DNA from: Planctomycetota bacterium
GTDB lineage: Bacteria > Planctomycetota > SZUA-567 > JAKLDR01
Assembly (NCBI GenBank): GCA_022703445.1
Contig: JAKLDR010000027.1
Span: forward strand, 1 to 44,585
DNA: 44,585 bases
Direction of reading: 5' to 3'
In this document: piece by piece, positions 33,603-41,092 of the stretch
How the letters are laid out: the number at the start of each line of letters is the position of its first letter
Numbering within the stretch: position 1 is the first letter of the stretch
The notes under the pieces: generated by a model
Database searches by the model: none
Seen by the model: the letters and a program-made list of their open reading frames with translations, nothing else
What the model was told of the DNA's origin: nothing
Position numbers and translations under genes: made by a program

Positions 33603-33738
33603 AACGCAGAGGACGCAGAGGCACGCAGAGGCCGCAGAGGCCGCAGAGAACGGCTGGGATCATGAACAGTGATGACCCATCATTCCGCATTCTGGCTGTC
33701 CTCCGCGTTCCTCCGCGCACCTCTGCGTCCTCTGCGTT
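33603..33738. repeat. Nonamer-unit inverted repeat, element E (CGCAGAGGa type)
   Basis: Left arm: successive CGCAGAGG units of 9-10 nt (33603-33651). Right arm: CCTCCGCGTT/CCTCCGCGCA/CCTCTGCGT/CCTCTGCGTT (33700-33738). The outermost 19 nt of the two arms are perfect inverted copies. The centre holds a smaller palindrome TGATG-ACC-CATCA (around 33671-33683), possibly a second nested element. It fills the ispDF/xer gap. Confidence 0.85.
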
Positions 33739-33749
33739 AAGAAGAGCGC

Positions 33750-35051
33750 TCAGAGATGGCGGATGGACGCGATCGCCTGGGCGGCTACCGCCTTGCCCGC
33801 GCCAATCTCCCCGAGGCCCTCGTTGGTCCCGGCCTTGACCGAGACGGCCGAGGCGGGCAGTCCCAGCGCGCCGGCAAGGTTCACGGCCATCTCGTCCTTG
33901 AGGCCCTTGAGCTTGGGCCGCTCGAGCATCACCGTGGCATCGACGTTGACCGGCGCGAAGCCGGCGGCGGCGAGCTTCTCCCGCACGGAGGCGAGCATGT
34001 CCAGGCTGCGCGCCCCGCGCCATTTCGCGTCGGTGTCGGGAAAGTGCCGCCCGATGTCGCCGAGCGCCGCGGCGCCCAGCAGCGCGTCCATGATCGCGTG
34101 GCAGAGCGCATCGCCGTCGGAGTGCGCCCGGGCGCCGACCGGCGACTCGACTTCCACGCCGCCGAGAATCAGCTTGCGGCCGGGCTCGAGGGCGTGGACG
34201 TCGTAGCCGGTGCCGTAGCGGGCGGCACGGTTGCCGGTTGCTGGTTGCTGGTTGCTGGCAGACCCAGCAACTCGCAACCCACAACCAGCAACCAGCAAGG
34301 CCTCCGCCAGCTTCAGGTCCTCCGGCAGGGTGATCTTGAAGTTGCCGGCGGGGGAGGGCACCAGCTCGACGGCCTGGCCGTAGCGCTCGAAGACCGCGGC
34401 GTCGTCGGTCACCTCCAGCCCCTCGGCCGCCGCCCTGGCGACGAGCTCGCGGTAGAGCGCGGTGCGGAACCCCTGGGGAGTCTGCGCCGCCCAGAGCCCG
34501 GCGCGGTCCACGGTGGCGGCGATCAGCCGGTCGGCGCCGCCGACCCGCTTCAGCGTGTCGGCGACCGGGCAGGCGGCGATGGCCCCGCCGCGCGAACGCG
34601 CCGAGCGCGCCACCTGCGAGACCACGGCGGGCTCGACCAGCGGCCGGGCGGCGTCGTGGATCAGGACGACCTCGCGCTCCGGCAGCGCCGCTAGCCCCGC
34701 GGCCACGGAGTCCTGCCGGCGCGCGCCGCCCGGAACGGCGGCCAGGAGCCCCAGGCGCTTCCCCTCCGAAGTCACCAGCTGCCGGGCCCTGACCAGGTCG
34801 TCGGCGTGCACCACCAAGACGATCCCGGAGACCTCCGGAGCGGCGGCCAGCCTCTCGGCGGCATGGAGGACCAGCGGCCGGCCGGCCAGCGCCAGGAAAC
34901 CCTTGCGCACGCCGCCGAGCCTGCGGCCCTCCCCGGCCGCCACCAGGATGCAGCCGGCGAAGCCCGGTTGGCGGTTGGCGGTTGGCGGTTGGCGGTGCCG
35001 TTTCACCGACAACCGACGGCCGACAACCGATGATCGCCGTTTAGCTTTCAC
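33750..35051 (-). CDS. ispDF: Bifunctional IspD/IspF (MEP cytidylyltransferase / MEcPP synthase)
   Basis: A 433-residue fusion for two steps of the MEP isoprenoid pathway. IspD (about 30-250): CILVAAGEGRRLGG, VPGGARRQDSVAAGL, HDAARPLV, VADTLKRV, QTPQGF and TDDAAVFE. IspF (about 276-433): GTGYDVHAL with the metal-binding Asp/His, LILGGVEV, AHSDGDALCHAIMDALLGAAALGDIGRHFPDTD and GTNEGLGEIGAGKAVAAQA. The inter-domain linker (residues about 251-274) is encoded by element F, and the N-terminal leader (about residues 7-29) by element G. The start is ambiguous: GTG 35051 overlaps the yacL-like gene by 11 nt, and later TTG/GTG codons inside the repeat are also possible. Confidence 0.93.
   Translation of the reverse strand: MKAKRRSSVVGRRLSVKRHRQPPTANRQPGFAGCILVAAGEGRRLGGVRKGFLALAGRPLVLHAAERLAAAPEVSGIVLVVHADDLVRARQLVTSEGKRLGLLAAVPGGARRQDSVAAGLAALPEREVVLIHDAARPLVEPAVVSQVARSARSRGGAIAACPVADTLKRVGGADRLIAATVDRAGLWAAQTPQGFRTALYRELVARAAAEGLEVTDDAAVFERYGQAVELVPSPAGNFKITLPEDLKLAEALLVAGCGLRVAGSASNQQPATGNRAARYGTGYDVHALEPGRKLILGGVEVESPVGARAHSDGDALCHAIMDALLGAAALGDIGRHFPDTDAKWRGARSLDMLASVREKLAAAGFAPVNVDATVMLERPKLKGLKDEMAVNLAGALGLPASAVSVKAGTNEGLGEIGAGKAVAAQAIASIRHL
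34229..34300. repeat. Heptamer-unit inverted repeat, element F, inside ispDF
   Basis: Left arm GGTTGCC plus three GGTTGCT units (34229-34258). Right arm CAGCAAC/TCGCAAC/CCACAAC/CAGCAAC/CAGCAAGG (34265-34300). The span is 72 nt, exactly 24 codons, and keeps the frame between the IspD and IspF domains. Confidence 0.9.
34965..35032. repeat. Heptamer-unit inverted repeat, element G, at the ispDF start
   Basis: Left arm: four GGTTGGC units then GGTGCCG (34966-35000). Right arm: CCGACAA/CCGACGG/CCGACAA/CCGATGA (35006-35033). It lies in the first codons of ispDF, next to the stop of the upstream gene. Confidence 0.88.
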
Positions 35052-36159
35052 GCTTCATCTTCCGGCTGTCGGTCTTCCGCGGACGCTCCCCGCCGGCGTT
35101 GTCGTCGCCGGGCTTGCGCGCGAAGATCATCCGGCCGGCCGGGGTCTGCAGCATGTTGGTGATGACCGCGGCCACTTCCTTGCCGATCTCGTCGGCAGCG
35201 CTCTCCACCACCACCATGGTGCCGTCCTCGAGGTAACCGACGCCCTGGCCGCGCTGCTCTCCGGCCCGGGCGATCCTGATGACCAGGCTCTCACCGGGGA
35301 TGAAGGGGGGGCGCAGGGCGGTGGCCAGGTCGTTGATGCTGATGACCTCCACCCGGGCGATGCGCGCCACCTTGGCCAGGTTGAGGTCGTTGGTGGCCAG
35401 CCGCGTGCCCAGGAGCTGGGCCAGCCGCACCAGCTTGGCGTCGACCTCGCCGGGGCCGGGCACCTCGTCCTCGTGGAAGCGCATGCGCAGCGCCGGGTTG
35501 GCCTGCAGCCGGCCGACCTGGTCGAGCCCGCGGCGCCCCCGGTCGCGGATCAGCCGGTCGGGGTTGTCGGCCAGCTTCTGCATCTCGTCGACCACGAAGC
35601 GGGGCACGATCAGCGCGTCATTGAGGAGCAGCTTCTCGGCCACGTCCACGATCCGCCCGTCGATGAGCACGCTGGAGTCCAGGACGACGCCGCCGTGGGT
35701 CCGGCCCTGCTCGGCGAAGTCGACGTAGGGCACCACGAAGCGGAACTCGTCCTTGGTGCGCAGCACCACCGAGACGGACAGGTAGCAGCAGGCCAGCACC
35801 ACCAGCGGCACCACCGGCTGGAGGATGCCCAGCAGCAGCCGGCCGGCCTCGCCCGCCTCGCTGTCGGCGGCCACGACCGGCCACACGAAGATGCACAGCA
35901 GCGTCACGGCCACGGCGCTGACCAGCATCCCCAGCACCACGCCGAAGACCACCGACACGAAGCCGCGCAGGAACTGCCGGCGGAAGGCGATGTCCACGCA
36001 GACCAGAATGGCGGCGGCCATCGACGCGCAGGCCGAGTAGAACAGCGCCAGCCCCGGAGCGGCGCGCTCCGACTCCGGCAGGATGTGCCGGGTCACCCAC
36101 CAGGCGGCCACCCCGGCCAGCAGGATGAAGCCGCCGCGAACCACCCTGAGCAGTATCAC
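35041..36159 (-). CDS. YacL-type membrane PIN/TRAM domain protein
   Basis: A 372-residue protein from a GTG start with AAGGAGG upstream. Four hydrophobic segments occupy residues 5-145. A PIN nuclease-like domain follows (GGVVLDSSVLIDGRIVDVAEK with acidic residues, IVPRFVVDEMQKLAD, LATNDLNLAKVA), then a C-terminal TRAM domain (ALRPPFIPGESLVIRIARAGEQRGQGVGYLEDGTMVVVESA). This is the architecture of B. subtilis YacL, which likewise sits between radA/disA and ispD. PIN domains cleave RNA; the TRAM domain binds nucleic acid. The gene overlaps the ispDF start. Confidence 0.88.
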   Translation of the reverse strand: MILLRVVRGGFILLAGVAAWWVTRHILPESERAAPGLALFYSACASMAAAILVCVDIAFRRQFLRGFVSVVFGVVLGMLVSAVAVTLLCIFVWPVVAADSEAGEAGRLLLGILQPVVPLVVLACCYLSVSVVLRTKDEFRFVVPYVDFAEQGRTHGGVVLDSSVLIDGRIVDVAEKLLLNDALIVPRFVVDEMQKLADNPDRLIRDRGRRGLDQVGRLQANPALRMRFHEDEVPGPGEVDAKLVRLAQLLGTRLATNDLNLAKVARIARVEVISINDLATALRPPFIPGESLVIRIARAGEQRGQGVGYLEDGTMVVVESAADEIGKEVAAVITNMLQTPAGRMIFARKPGDDNAGGERPRKTDSRKMKRES

Positions 36160-36215
36160 GCCCCCTCCTTCCGCCCCGGCGCGGGATGATGCCCGCTATG
36201 AACGCGATGAACGCC

Positions 36216-37619
36216 TCACGCCAGGGCCTTGTCCAGGGCCTCGACCAACGAGGCCGCGCCTATGACCTGTATGTCCCCGGCGGGCGCGACGCCCCGGGCG
36301 CTCGCGCGGGGGAGAATGATCGTGCGGAACCCGTGCCGCGCGGCCTCGCGGACGCGCTCGGCCGCGCGGGGCACGGCGCGCAGCTCGCCGCCCAGGCCGA
36401 CCTCGCCGGCCAGGGCCAACCCGGCGGCCAGCGGCCGCTCGCGGAGGGAGCTGGCCACCGCCGCCGCCAGGGGCAGGTCGGCGGCCGGCTCGGGCACCTC
36501 CAGCCCTCCGGCGGCGTTGGCGAAGACGTCGCAGCCGGCCAGTTGCATCCCGCCGCGCCGGGCGAGCACCGCCAGTAGCATGTGCAGTCGGTTGGCGTCG
36601 AGCCCGGCGGCCCGCCGGTGGGCGTAGCCCTCGGCGGCCGGGGCGGCCAGCGCCTGGATCTCGACCAGCAGCACGCGGCTGCCGCCCAGCGCCGGGAAGA
36701 TGGCCGCCCCGGGGCGCGCTTCGCCGCGCTCGCCCAGGAGCAGCGCCGACGGCTCCGGGATCTCGATCAGGCCCGTGCCGGTCATCTCGAAGAAGGCCAC
36801 CTCGTCGGTGGGCCCGAAGCGGTTCTTGACGGCGCGCAGCTGCCGGTAGGCGCCCTGGCCGGCCGGCTCGAAATGCAGCACGGTGTCGACCATGTGCTCG
36901 AGCACCCGCGGCCCGGCGATGGCCCCGTCCTTGGTGACGTGGCCGACCAGGAAGAGCGCGGCGCCGGACTCCTTGACCTCGCGGATCAGCGCCGCGGCGC
37001 ACTGCCGGACCTGTCCGACCGAGCCGGCCGCCCCGGGATACTCCGGCGACCAGGTCATCTGGATGGAGTCGACCACCACCACCGCCGGGCCGGTCCGCCG
37101 GCACTCGGCCAGGATGTCCTCGAGGCCGGAGCGGGCCAGGACCAGGAGCCCCGGGGAGGCCGCGCCCAGCCGGCGGGCGCGCAGCCTGGTCTGGGCGGCC
37201 GACTCCTCGGCGGAGGCGTACAGGCAGCGCGAGCCGGCCGCCGAGAGTTTCTCGGCCAGTTCCAGCAGCAGCGTGCTCTTGCCCACGCCGGGGTCGCCGG
37301 CCACCAGCACCGCCGAGCCGGGCACCAGCGCCCCGCCCAGCACGCGGGCCACCTCGGGCATGGGCACGCGCACGCGCGCGGCGATGTCAGGTTCGGGGAT
37401 GTCGGCGAGCGGCCTGGCCTGCTCCTCGGGGGACAGGGCGCGGGCCTCATAGGTCCTATTGGACCTATAGGACCTATTGGACTCCGAAGGCGCCGCCACC
37501 ACCGTATCCCACTCCTTGCACTCCGGGCAGCGGCCGGCCCAGTGCATGAGCTCGGTGCCGCAGCCGGAGCAGAAGAAGGCGCCCTTGGCGGGGCCGGACG
37601 GGAGTTTGGCCTTGGCCAT
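36216..37619 (-). CDS. radA: DNA repair protein RadA (Sms)
   Basis: A 467-residue RecA-like ATPase that promotes branch migration in recombination. The N-terminal C4 zinc finger is FFCSGCGTELMHWAGRCPEC (16-34). Walker A is GDPGVGKST, and the RadA signature KNRFG is present (KNRFGPTDEVAFFEM). The C-terminal Lon-protease-like domain is also there (AVASSLRERPLAAGLALAGEVGLGGELRAV, PRASARGV). Residues about 46-58 (SNRSYRSNRTYE), in the linker between zinc finger and ATPase, come from repeat element H. The ATG at 37619 is the start that places the finger at the usual position; the longer upstream frame runs through a repeat. radA-yacL-ispD(F) order matches that of Firmicutes. Confidence 0.95.
   Translation of the reverse strand: MAKAKLPSGPAKGAFFCSGCGTELMHWAGRCPECKEWDTVVAAPSESNRSYRSNRTYEARALSPEEQARPLADIPEPDIAARVRVPMPEVARVLGGALVPGSAVLVAGDPGVGKSTLLLELAEKLSAAGSRCLYASAEESAAQTRLRARRLGAASPGLLVLARSGLEDILAECRRTGPAVVVVDSIQMTWSPEYPGAAGSVGQVRQCAAALIREVKESGAALFLVGHVTKDGAIAGPRVLEHMVDTVLHFEPAGQGAYRQLRAVKNRFGPTDEVAFFEMTGTGLIEIPEPSALLLGERGEARPGAAIFPALGGSRVLLVEIQALAAPAAEGYAHRRAAGLDANRLHMLLAVLARRGGMQLAGCDVFANAAGGLEVPEPAADLPLAAAVASSLRERPLAAGLALAGEVGLGGELRAVPRAAERVREAARHGFRTIILPRASARGVAPAGDIQVIGAASLVEALDKALA
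37450..37484. repeat. Nonamer-unit inverted repeat, element H, inside radA
   Basis: On the coding strand TCCAATAGG/TCCTATAGG/TCCAATAGG/ACC. The units are near-palindromic, so the element is both tandem and inverted. It is AT-richer than its surroundings and stays in frame. Confidence 0.85.
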
Positions 37620-37669
37620 GGCCCCAAGGGTATCCGGCGGACTGTGCGCGTCAAGGATGAGGTGAGGGG

Positions 37670-37780
37670 CCGAGGGACGGAGGGACTGAGGCACTAAGGG
37701 ACTGAGGAACAGAGAGGACACCGGGGGCCTGGATTCAGCGCCCTGGCGCCTTGGCGCCTCAGTCTCTCAGCGCCTTCCGG
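37670..37780. repeat. Octamer-unit inverted repeat, element I
   Basis: Left arm ACGGAGGG/ACTGAGGC/ACTAAGGG/ACTGAGGA (37677-37708). Right arm GCGCCCTG/GCGCCTTG/GCGCCTCA/GTCTCTCA/GCGCCTTC (37738-37777). Period is 8 in both arms. It fills the gap between the mlaD-like stop and radA. Confidence 0.75.
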
Positions 37781-38791
37781 TTACTGGAACGCCGCGAAGA
37801 TTACCGAGCTGAAGGCGGTGATCGGGGCCTGCTCGCGGGAGTCCTCGACGGCCTCGCGGGCCTCCTTCAGGAAGCGCCGGGCCTCGACGTACAGGCCGTC
37901 GTCGTTGACCAGCCGGCCGAGGGTGCCCTCGCCCTTCTCGATCTTGCCCATCACCGCGGCCAGGGCCGAGGTGGTCTTCTTGATGTCGTCGTAGAGCGCC
38001 GGGTCGTTGACCAGCCGGCCGAGGGTGCCGTCGCTGGAGTTCAGCTTCTTGGTCAGCTCGGCCAGGTCCTTGGAGGCCTCGCGGAGGTTGTCGTAGAGAA
38101 CCGGGTCGTTGATCAGCTTGCCGAGCGTCCCCTCGCCCTTCTCGGTCTTGGCGGCGATGACCTTGAAGCTGTCCAGGCCTTCGTTGAGCTTGGCGAGCGC
38201 CCCGCGCAGGTCCTTGTAGAGCTCGGGGTCGTTGACGATCTTGCCGAGGGTGCCCTCGCCCGTGTCGATCTTCTTGGTGATGCTGCTGATGTGGTCGGCG
38301 GCCTCGCGGATGGCCGGACCGACGTCCTTGATGTCGCCGAAGAACTTGTCGGCCTTGCGGACCACCTCCTCGATGGCCACCGGCCCCTGGACGCGCACGA
38401 CCTGGGCTGCGTTCTCGGGGTGGGTGGCCTCCGGCAGGTAGGCGGCGGTCTGGGAACCCAGGCTCAGCCCTATGGTCCGCCCGTTGCCCAGCAGGCTGGT
38501 GGCCTCCAGGCTGGCCAGGGTGTCCTGGCGGAGGCGCAGGCCCTCCCGCAACCGGAAGTCCACGCGGATCCCGCTGCCGTCATCGAGCATCTTGATGTCC
38601 GTGATGCTGCCCGCCACCATGCCGGCCAGGCGCACCTGTCCACCCTTCTCCAGGCCGGCCGCGTCCGGGATGGTGATGAAGTAGCAGTATCCGGCGCGCT
38701 TGAAGGGGTTGACCTCGTTGTCCACAAACAGGGTCAGCGCGCCCAGCAGGATCAGGCCAAGGAAGAAGAAGATACCCACCGCTCGGCGCAT
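37781..38791 (-). CDS. MCE/MlaD-family lipid-transport protein with four GTLG repeats
   Basis: A 336-residue protein. One N-terminal membrane anchor (5-23) is followed by a MlaD/MCE domain (35-120; GLEKGGQVRLAGMVAGSITDI, SLLGNGRTIGLSLG). The rest is a helical tail with four copies of a GEGTLGxLVNDPxLY motif starting at residues about 180, 221, 255 and 289 (spacing 41, 34, 34). MCE proteins form rings that ferry phospholipids between membranes, and the long helical tail would form the needle-like extension. No mlaE/mlaF partner is in the window. GGAGGGGG precedes the ATG, and a good promoter lies upstream. Confidence 0.88.
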   Translation of the reverse strand: MRRAVGIFFFLGLILLGALTLFVDNEVNPFKRAGYCYFITIPDAAGLEKGGQVRLAGMVAGSITDIKMLDDGSGIRVDFRLREGLRLRQDTLASLEATSLLGNGRTIGLSLGSQTAAYLPEATHPENAAQVVRVQGPVAIEEVVRKADKFFGDIKDVGPAIREAADHISSITKKIDTGEGTLGKIVNDPELYKDLRGALAKLNEGLDSFKVIAAKTEKGEGTLGKLINDPVLYDNLREASKDLAELTKKLNSSDGTLGRLVNDPALYDDIKKTTSALAAVMGKIEKGEGTLGRLVNDDGLYVEARRFLKEAREAVEDSREQAPITAFSSVIFAAFQ

Positions 38792-38854
38792 TCAGACCCC
38801 CTCCTCCGGACCGCCCGGGGCCACCACCTCTGCCGCGGGTCGTTGCTGGGCGGG

Positions 38855-38883
38855 ATTCTAAGCGCCCGGGCGACCGGCGGCAA
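38855..38883 (-). promoter_or_regulatory. Sigma70-type promoter of the mlaD-radA-yacL-ispDF run
   Basis: Minus strand TTGCCG (38878-38883), 17-nt spacer, TAGAAT (38855-38860), 63 nt before the mlaD-like ATG. Confidence 0.7.
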
Positions 38884-38904
38884 GCGCTTCCTATGAAAGA
38901 CGGC

Positions 38905-39918
38905 TCACCGGCCGGGGCCGATGCCCCCCGACTGGCGGTGCTCGCCGCTCAGGATCCTCCGCCACCAGCCGGCGTTCTCCACGTACCAGCGCACGGTGCG
39001 CCGGAGGGCCTCCGGCCAGGCCGAGCGCGAGGGCTGCCAACCCAGCTCCCGGCGGATCTTCGACGCGTCGATGGCGTAGCGCCGGTCGTGGCCGGGGCGG
39101 TCGGCGACCGGCTGGATCATGTCCTCGCCCTTGCCCATGGCCTCGAGGATCATGCGGGTGAGTTCCAGGTTGGAGCGCTCGTTGTCCCCGCCGACGTTGT
39201 AGATCTCGCCGGCGCGGCCGCGCTCCAGGACGGCCAGGATGGCCTCGCAGTGGTCCTCGACGTGCAGCCAGTCGCGCACGTTGCGGCCGTCGCCGTAGAG
39301 CGGGACCTTCCGGCCGTCGATGAGGCTCGAGACGAAGAGCGGGATGACCTTCTCCGGGAACTGGTAGGGCCCGAAGTTGTTCGAGCAGCGGGTGATCACC
39401 ACGTCGAGCCCGTGGGTGCGGCGGCAGGCGCCGACCAGCAGGTCGGCCGCGGCCTTGCTGGCCGCGTACGGGCTGCTCGGCGCCAGCGGCGACTCCTCGG
39501 TGAACCTGAGCTCCGGCCGCTCGAGCGGCAGGCTGCCGTAGACCTCGTCGGTGCCGACCTGGAGAAAGCGCCCGACCCCGGCCCGCCGGGCGGCGTCCAG
39601 GAGCGCCTGGGTGCCCAGCACGTTGGTGGTCACGAACGGCCGTCCGTCCAGGATGGAGCGGTCCACGTGGCTCTCGGCCGCGAAGTTGACGATCGCGTCG
39701 CAGCCCGCAGCCGCCTCCGCGGCCAGGTCCGCGTCGCAGATGTCGCCGCGCACGAAGCGGTAGCGCGGGTCCCTTTCGACGTCGCGGAGGTTCTCGAGGT
39801 TGCCCGAGTAGGTGAGCTTGTCGAGGTTGACCACGCTCCAGTCCGGGCGCCCCCGGAGCACGAAGCGCACGAAGTTCGACCCGATGAAGCCGGCCCCGCC
39901 GGTGACCAGGAGTCTCAT
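38905..39918 (-). CDS. rfbB: dTDP-glucose 4,6-dehydratase
   Basis: A 337-residue extended SDR enzyme of the dTDP-deoxysugar pathway. GGAGFIGSN (7-15) binds NAD. NLDKLTYSGNLENL and AAESHVDRSI are family hallmarks. The catalytic residues are in GTDEVYG (T123, D124, E125) and SPYAASKA (Y151, K155). RCSNNFGPYQFPEKVIPL and YGDGRNVRDWLHVEDH complete the signature. ATG 39918 is the start that gives the normal N-terminus. It is divergent from a polysaccharide export permease, fitting surface glycan synthesis; rfbA/C/D are not in the window. Confidence 0.95.
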   Translation of the reverse strand: MRLLVTGGAGFIGSNFVRFVLRGRPDWSVVNLDKLTYSGNLENLRDVERDPRYRFVRGDICDADLAAEAAAGCDAIVNFAAESHVDRSILDGRPFVTTNVLGTQALLDAARRAGVGRFLQVGTDEVYGSLPLERPELRFTEESPLAPSSPYAASKAAADLLVGACRRTHGLDVVITRCSNNFGPYQFPEKVIPLFVSSLIDGRKVPLYGDGRNVRDWLHVEDHCEAILAVLERGRAGEIYNVGGDNERSNLELTRMILEAMGKGEDMIQPVADRPGHDRRYAIDASKIRRELGWQPSRSAWPEALRRTVRWYVENAGWWRRILSGEHRQSGGIGPGR

Positions 39919-40048
39919 GCCTTGACGCGTCCTTTCGGCACCCCTGGGCGCCGGGAAGCATTCTCCACAATCCGCCGGCCGGCGCAAGCCGCCGACCGGG
40001 AAGGCGGGCGCGCCCCGGCAGAGAATGTCCCGGGCATTTCCTCTAGCC

Positions 40049-40075
40049 TTGGGCCCGGGGGTCCGATAATATAGT
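40049..40075 (+). promoter_or_regulatory. Candidate promoter for the polysaccharide export genes
   Basis: TTGGGC (40049-40054), 15-nt spacer, TATAGT (40070-40075), in an AT-richer patch GATAATATAG of the divergent rfbB/permease gap. The exact -10 register is uncertain. Confidence 0.45.
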
Positions 40076-40148
40076 GCGGTTGCCGACGGTCGCCGGACCG
40101 CGGCCCGAATAGCGTTGGCACCGCCGCACTTCGTAGCGAGGCCCGGAT

Positions 40149-41036
40149 TTGAGCGAGCAGCCACAGACACTGCCGACCAGCGCGGGGGCCGTTCCCGCCT
40201 ACGAGGTGGTCATCGCCCCGGGCCGCGGCGGCCTGGTCGGGGCCCTCAAGGAGTGCTGGCAGTACCGCGAGTTGCTCTACTTCCTGGCCTGGCGCGACGT
40301 GAAGGTCCGCTACAAGCAGACCGTGCTGGGCGCGGCCTGGGCAGTGCTCCAGCCGCTGGTGACCATGGTCATCTTCACGGTGGTCTTCAACCGGCTCGGC
40401 GGCATCGGGCCGGCCAACTGGAAGTCCTACGCCATCTTCGCCTTCGCCGGCCTCCTGCCCTGGATGCTCTTCCAGAGTTCGCTGGTCCAGTCCTCGGGGA
40501 GCATCGTCTCCTCGGCCAACCTGCTCACCAAGGTGTACTTCCCCCGCCTGCTCTCGCCGCTGGCCTCGGTGGTATCGGCCCTGCTGGACTTCTCCATCTC
40601 GATGGTGATCCTTGCCGGCATGATGGTCTTCGCCGGGGTCGAGGTGCATTGGAGCATCCTCTGCCTGCCGCTCTTCGTGCTCATGGCCGTGACCGCCGCA
40701 CTCTCCGTCGGCGTGTGGTTCGCGGCGCTCAACGCCAAGTACCGCGACGTGCGCTATGCCGTGCCCTTCATGGCCCAGGTCCTGATGTTCCTCTCGCCGG
40801 TGGCCTATCCCGCCGACAAGATGGTCGAACTCCTCGGGCGCGCCGGGCTGCCCGCCTGGCTCTACCCGCTCAACCCCATGGTCGGGGTGGTCGAGGGCTT
40901 CCGCTGGTCGCTGCTCGGCCAGGGCGGCCCGGCCCCGCACTCGGTGGCTCTCTCGGCGGCCGTGATCCTGACGCTGCTCACCGGGGGGCTGCTCTATTTC
41001 CGGAGCGTGGAGCGGACCTTCGCGGACGTGGTTTAA
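40149..41036 (+). CDS. ABC-2 type polysaccharide/O-antigen export permease (Wzm/TagG-like)
   Basis: A 295-residue protein from a TTG start. WQYRELLYFLAWRDVKVRYKQTVLGAAWAVLQPL is the amphipathic N-terminal signature of Wzm/KpsM-type permeases. Six hydrophobic segments follow, with NLLTKVYFPRLLSPL in the middle, LNAKYRDVRYAVPFMAQ in the fifth region and YPLNPMVGVVEGFRW near the end. It would export an undecaprenyl-linked glycan with a Wzt-type ATPase, but no ATPase gene is adjacent: the next 340 nt are repeats and then a deacetylase. Ribosome-binding site weak. Confidence 0.88.
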   Translation: MSEQPQTLPTSAGAVPAYEVVIAPGRGGLVGALKECWQYRELLYFLAWRDVKVRYKQTVLGAAWAVLQPLVTMVIFTVVFNRLGGIGPANWKSYAIFAFAGLLPWMLFQSSLVQSSGSIVSSANLLTKVYFPRLLSPLASVVSALLDFSISMVILAGMMVFAGVEVHWSILCLPLFVLMAVTAALSVGVWFAALNAKYRDVRYAVPFMAQVLMFLSPVAYPADKMVELLGRAGLPAWLYPLNPMVGVVEGFRWSLLGQGGPAPHSVALSAAVILTLLTGGLLYFRSVERTFADVV

Positions 41037-41092
41037 GCGGGCCCGCAGAACAAATGAGACCGTTGCCTCGGCAGGGCACAGCGATCAAAGTG

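Noticed and set aside
33603..33738. CGCAGAGG array as a CRISPR
   Set aside because: Units of 9-10 nt without unique spacers, and the second arm is inverted; no cas genes nearby.
37441..37697. Antisense frame with a GPIGPIG collagen-like run opposite radA
   Set aside because: It is the reverse reading of repeat element H and its flanks, with no start signals; RadA on the minus strand is certain.
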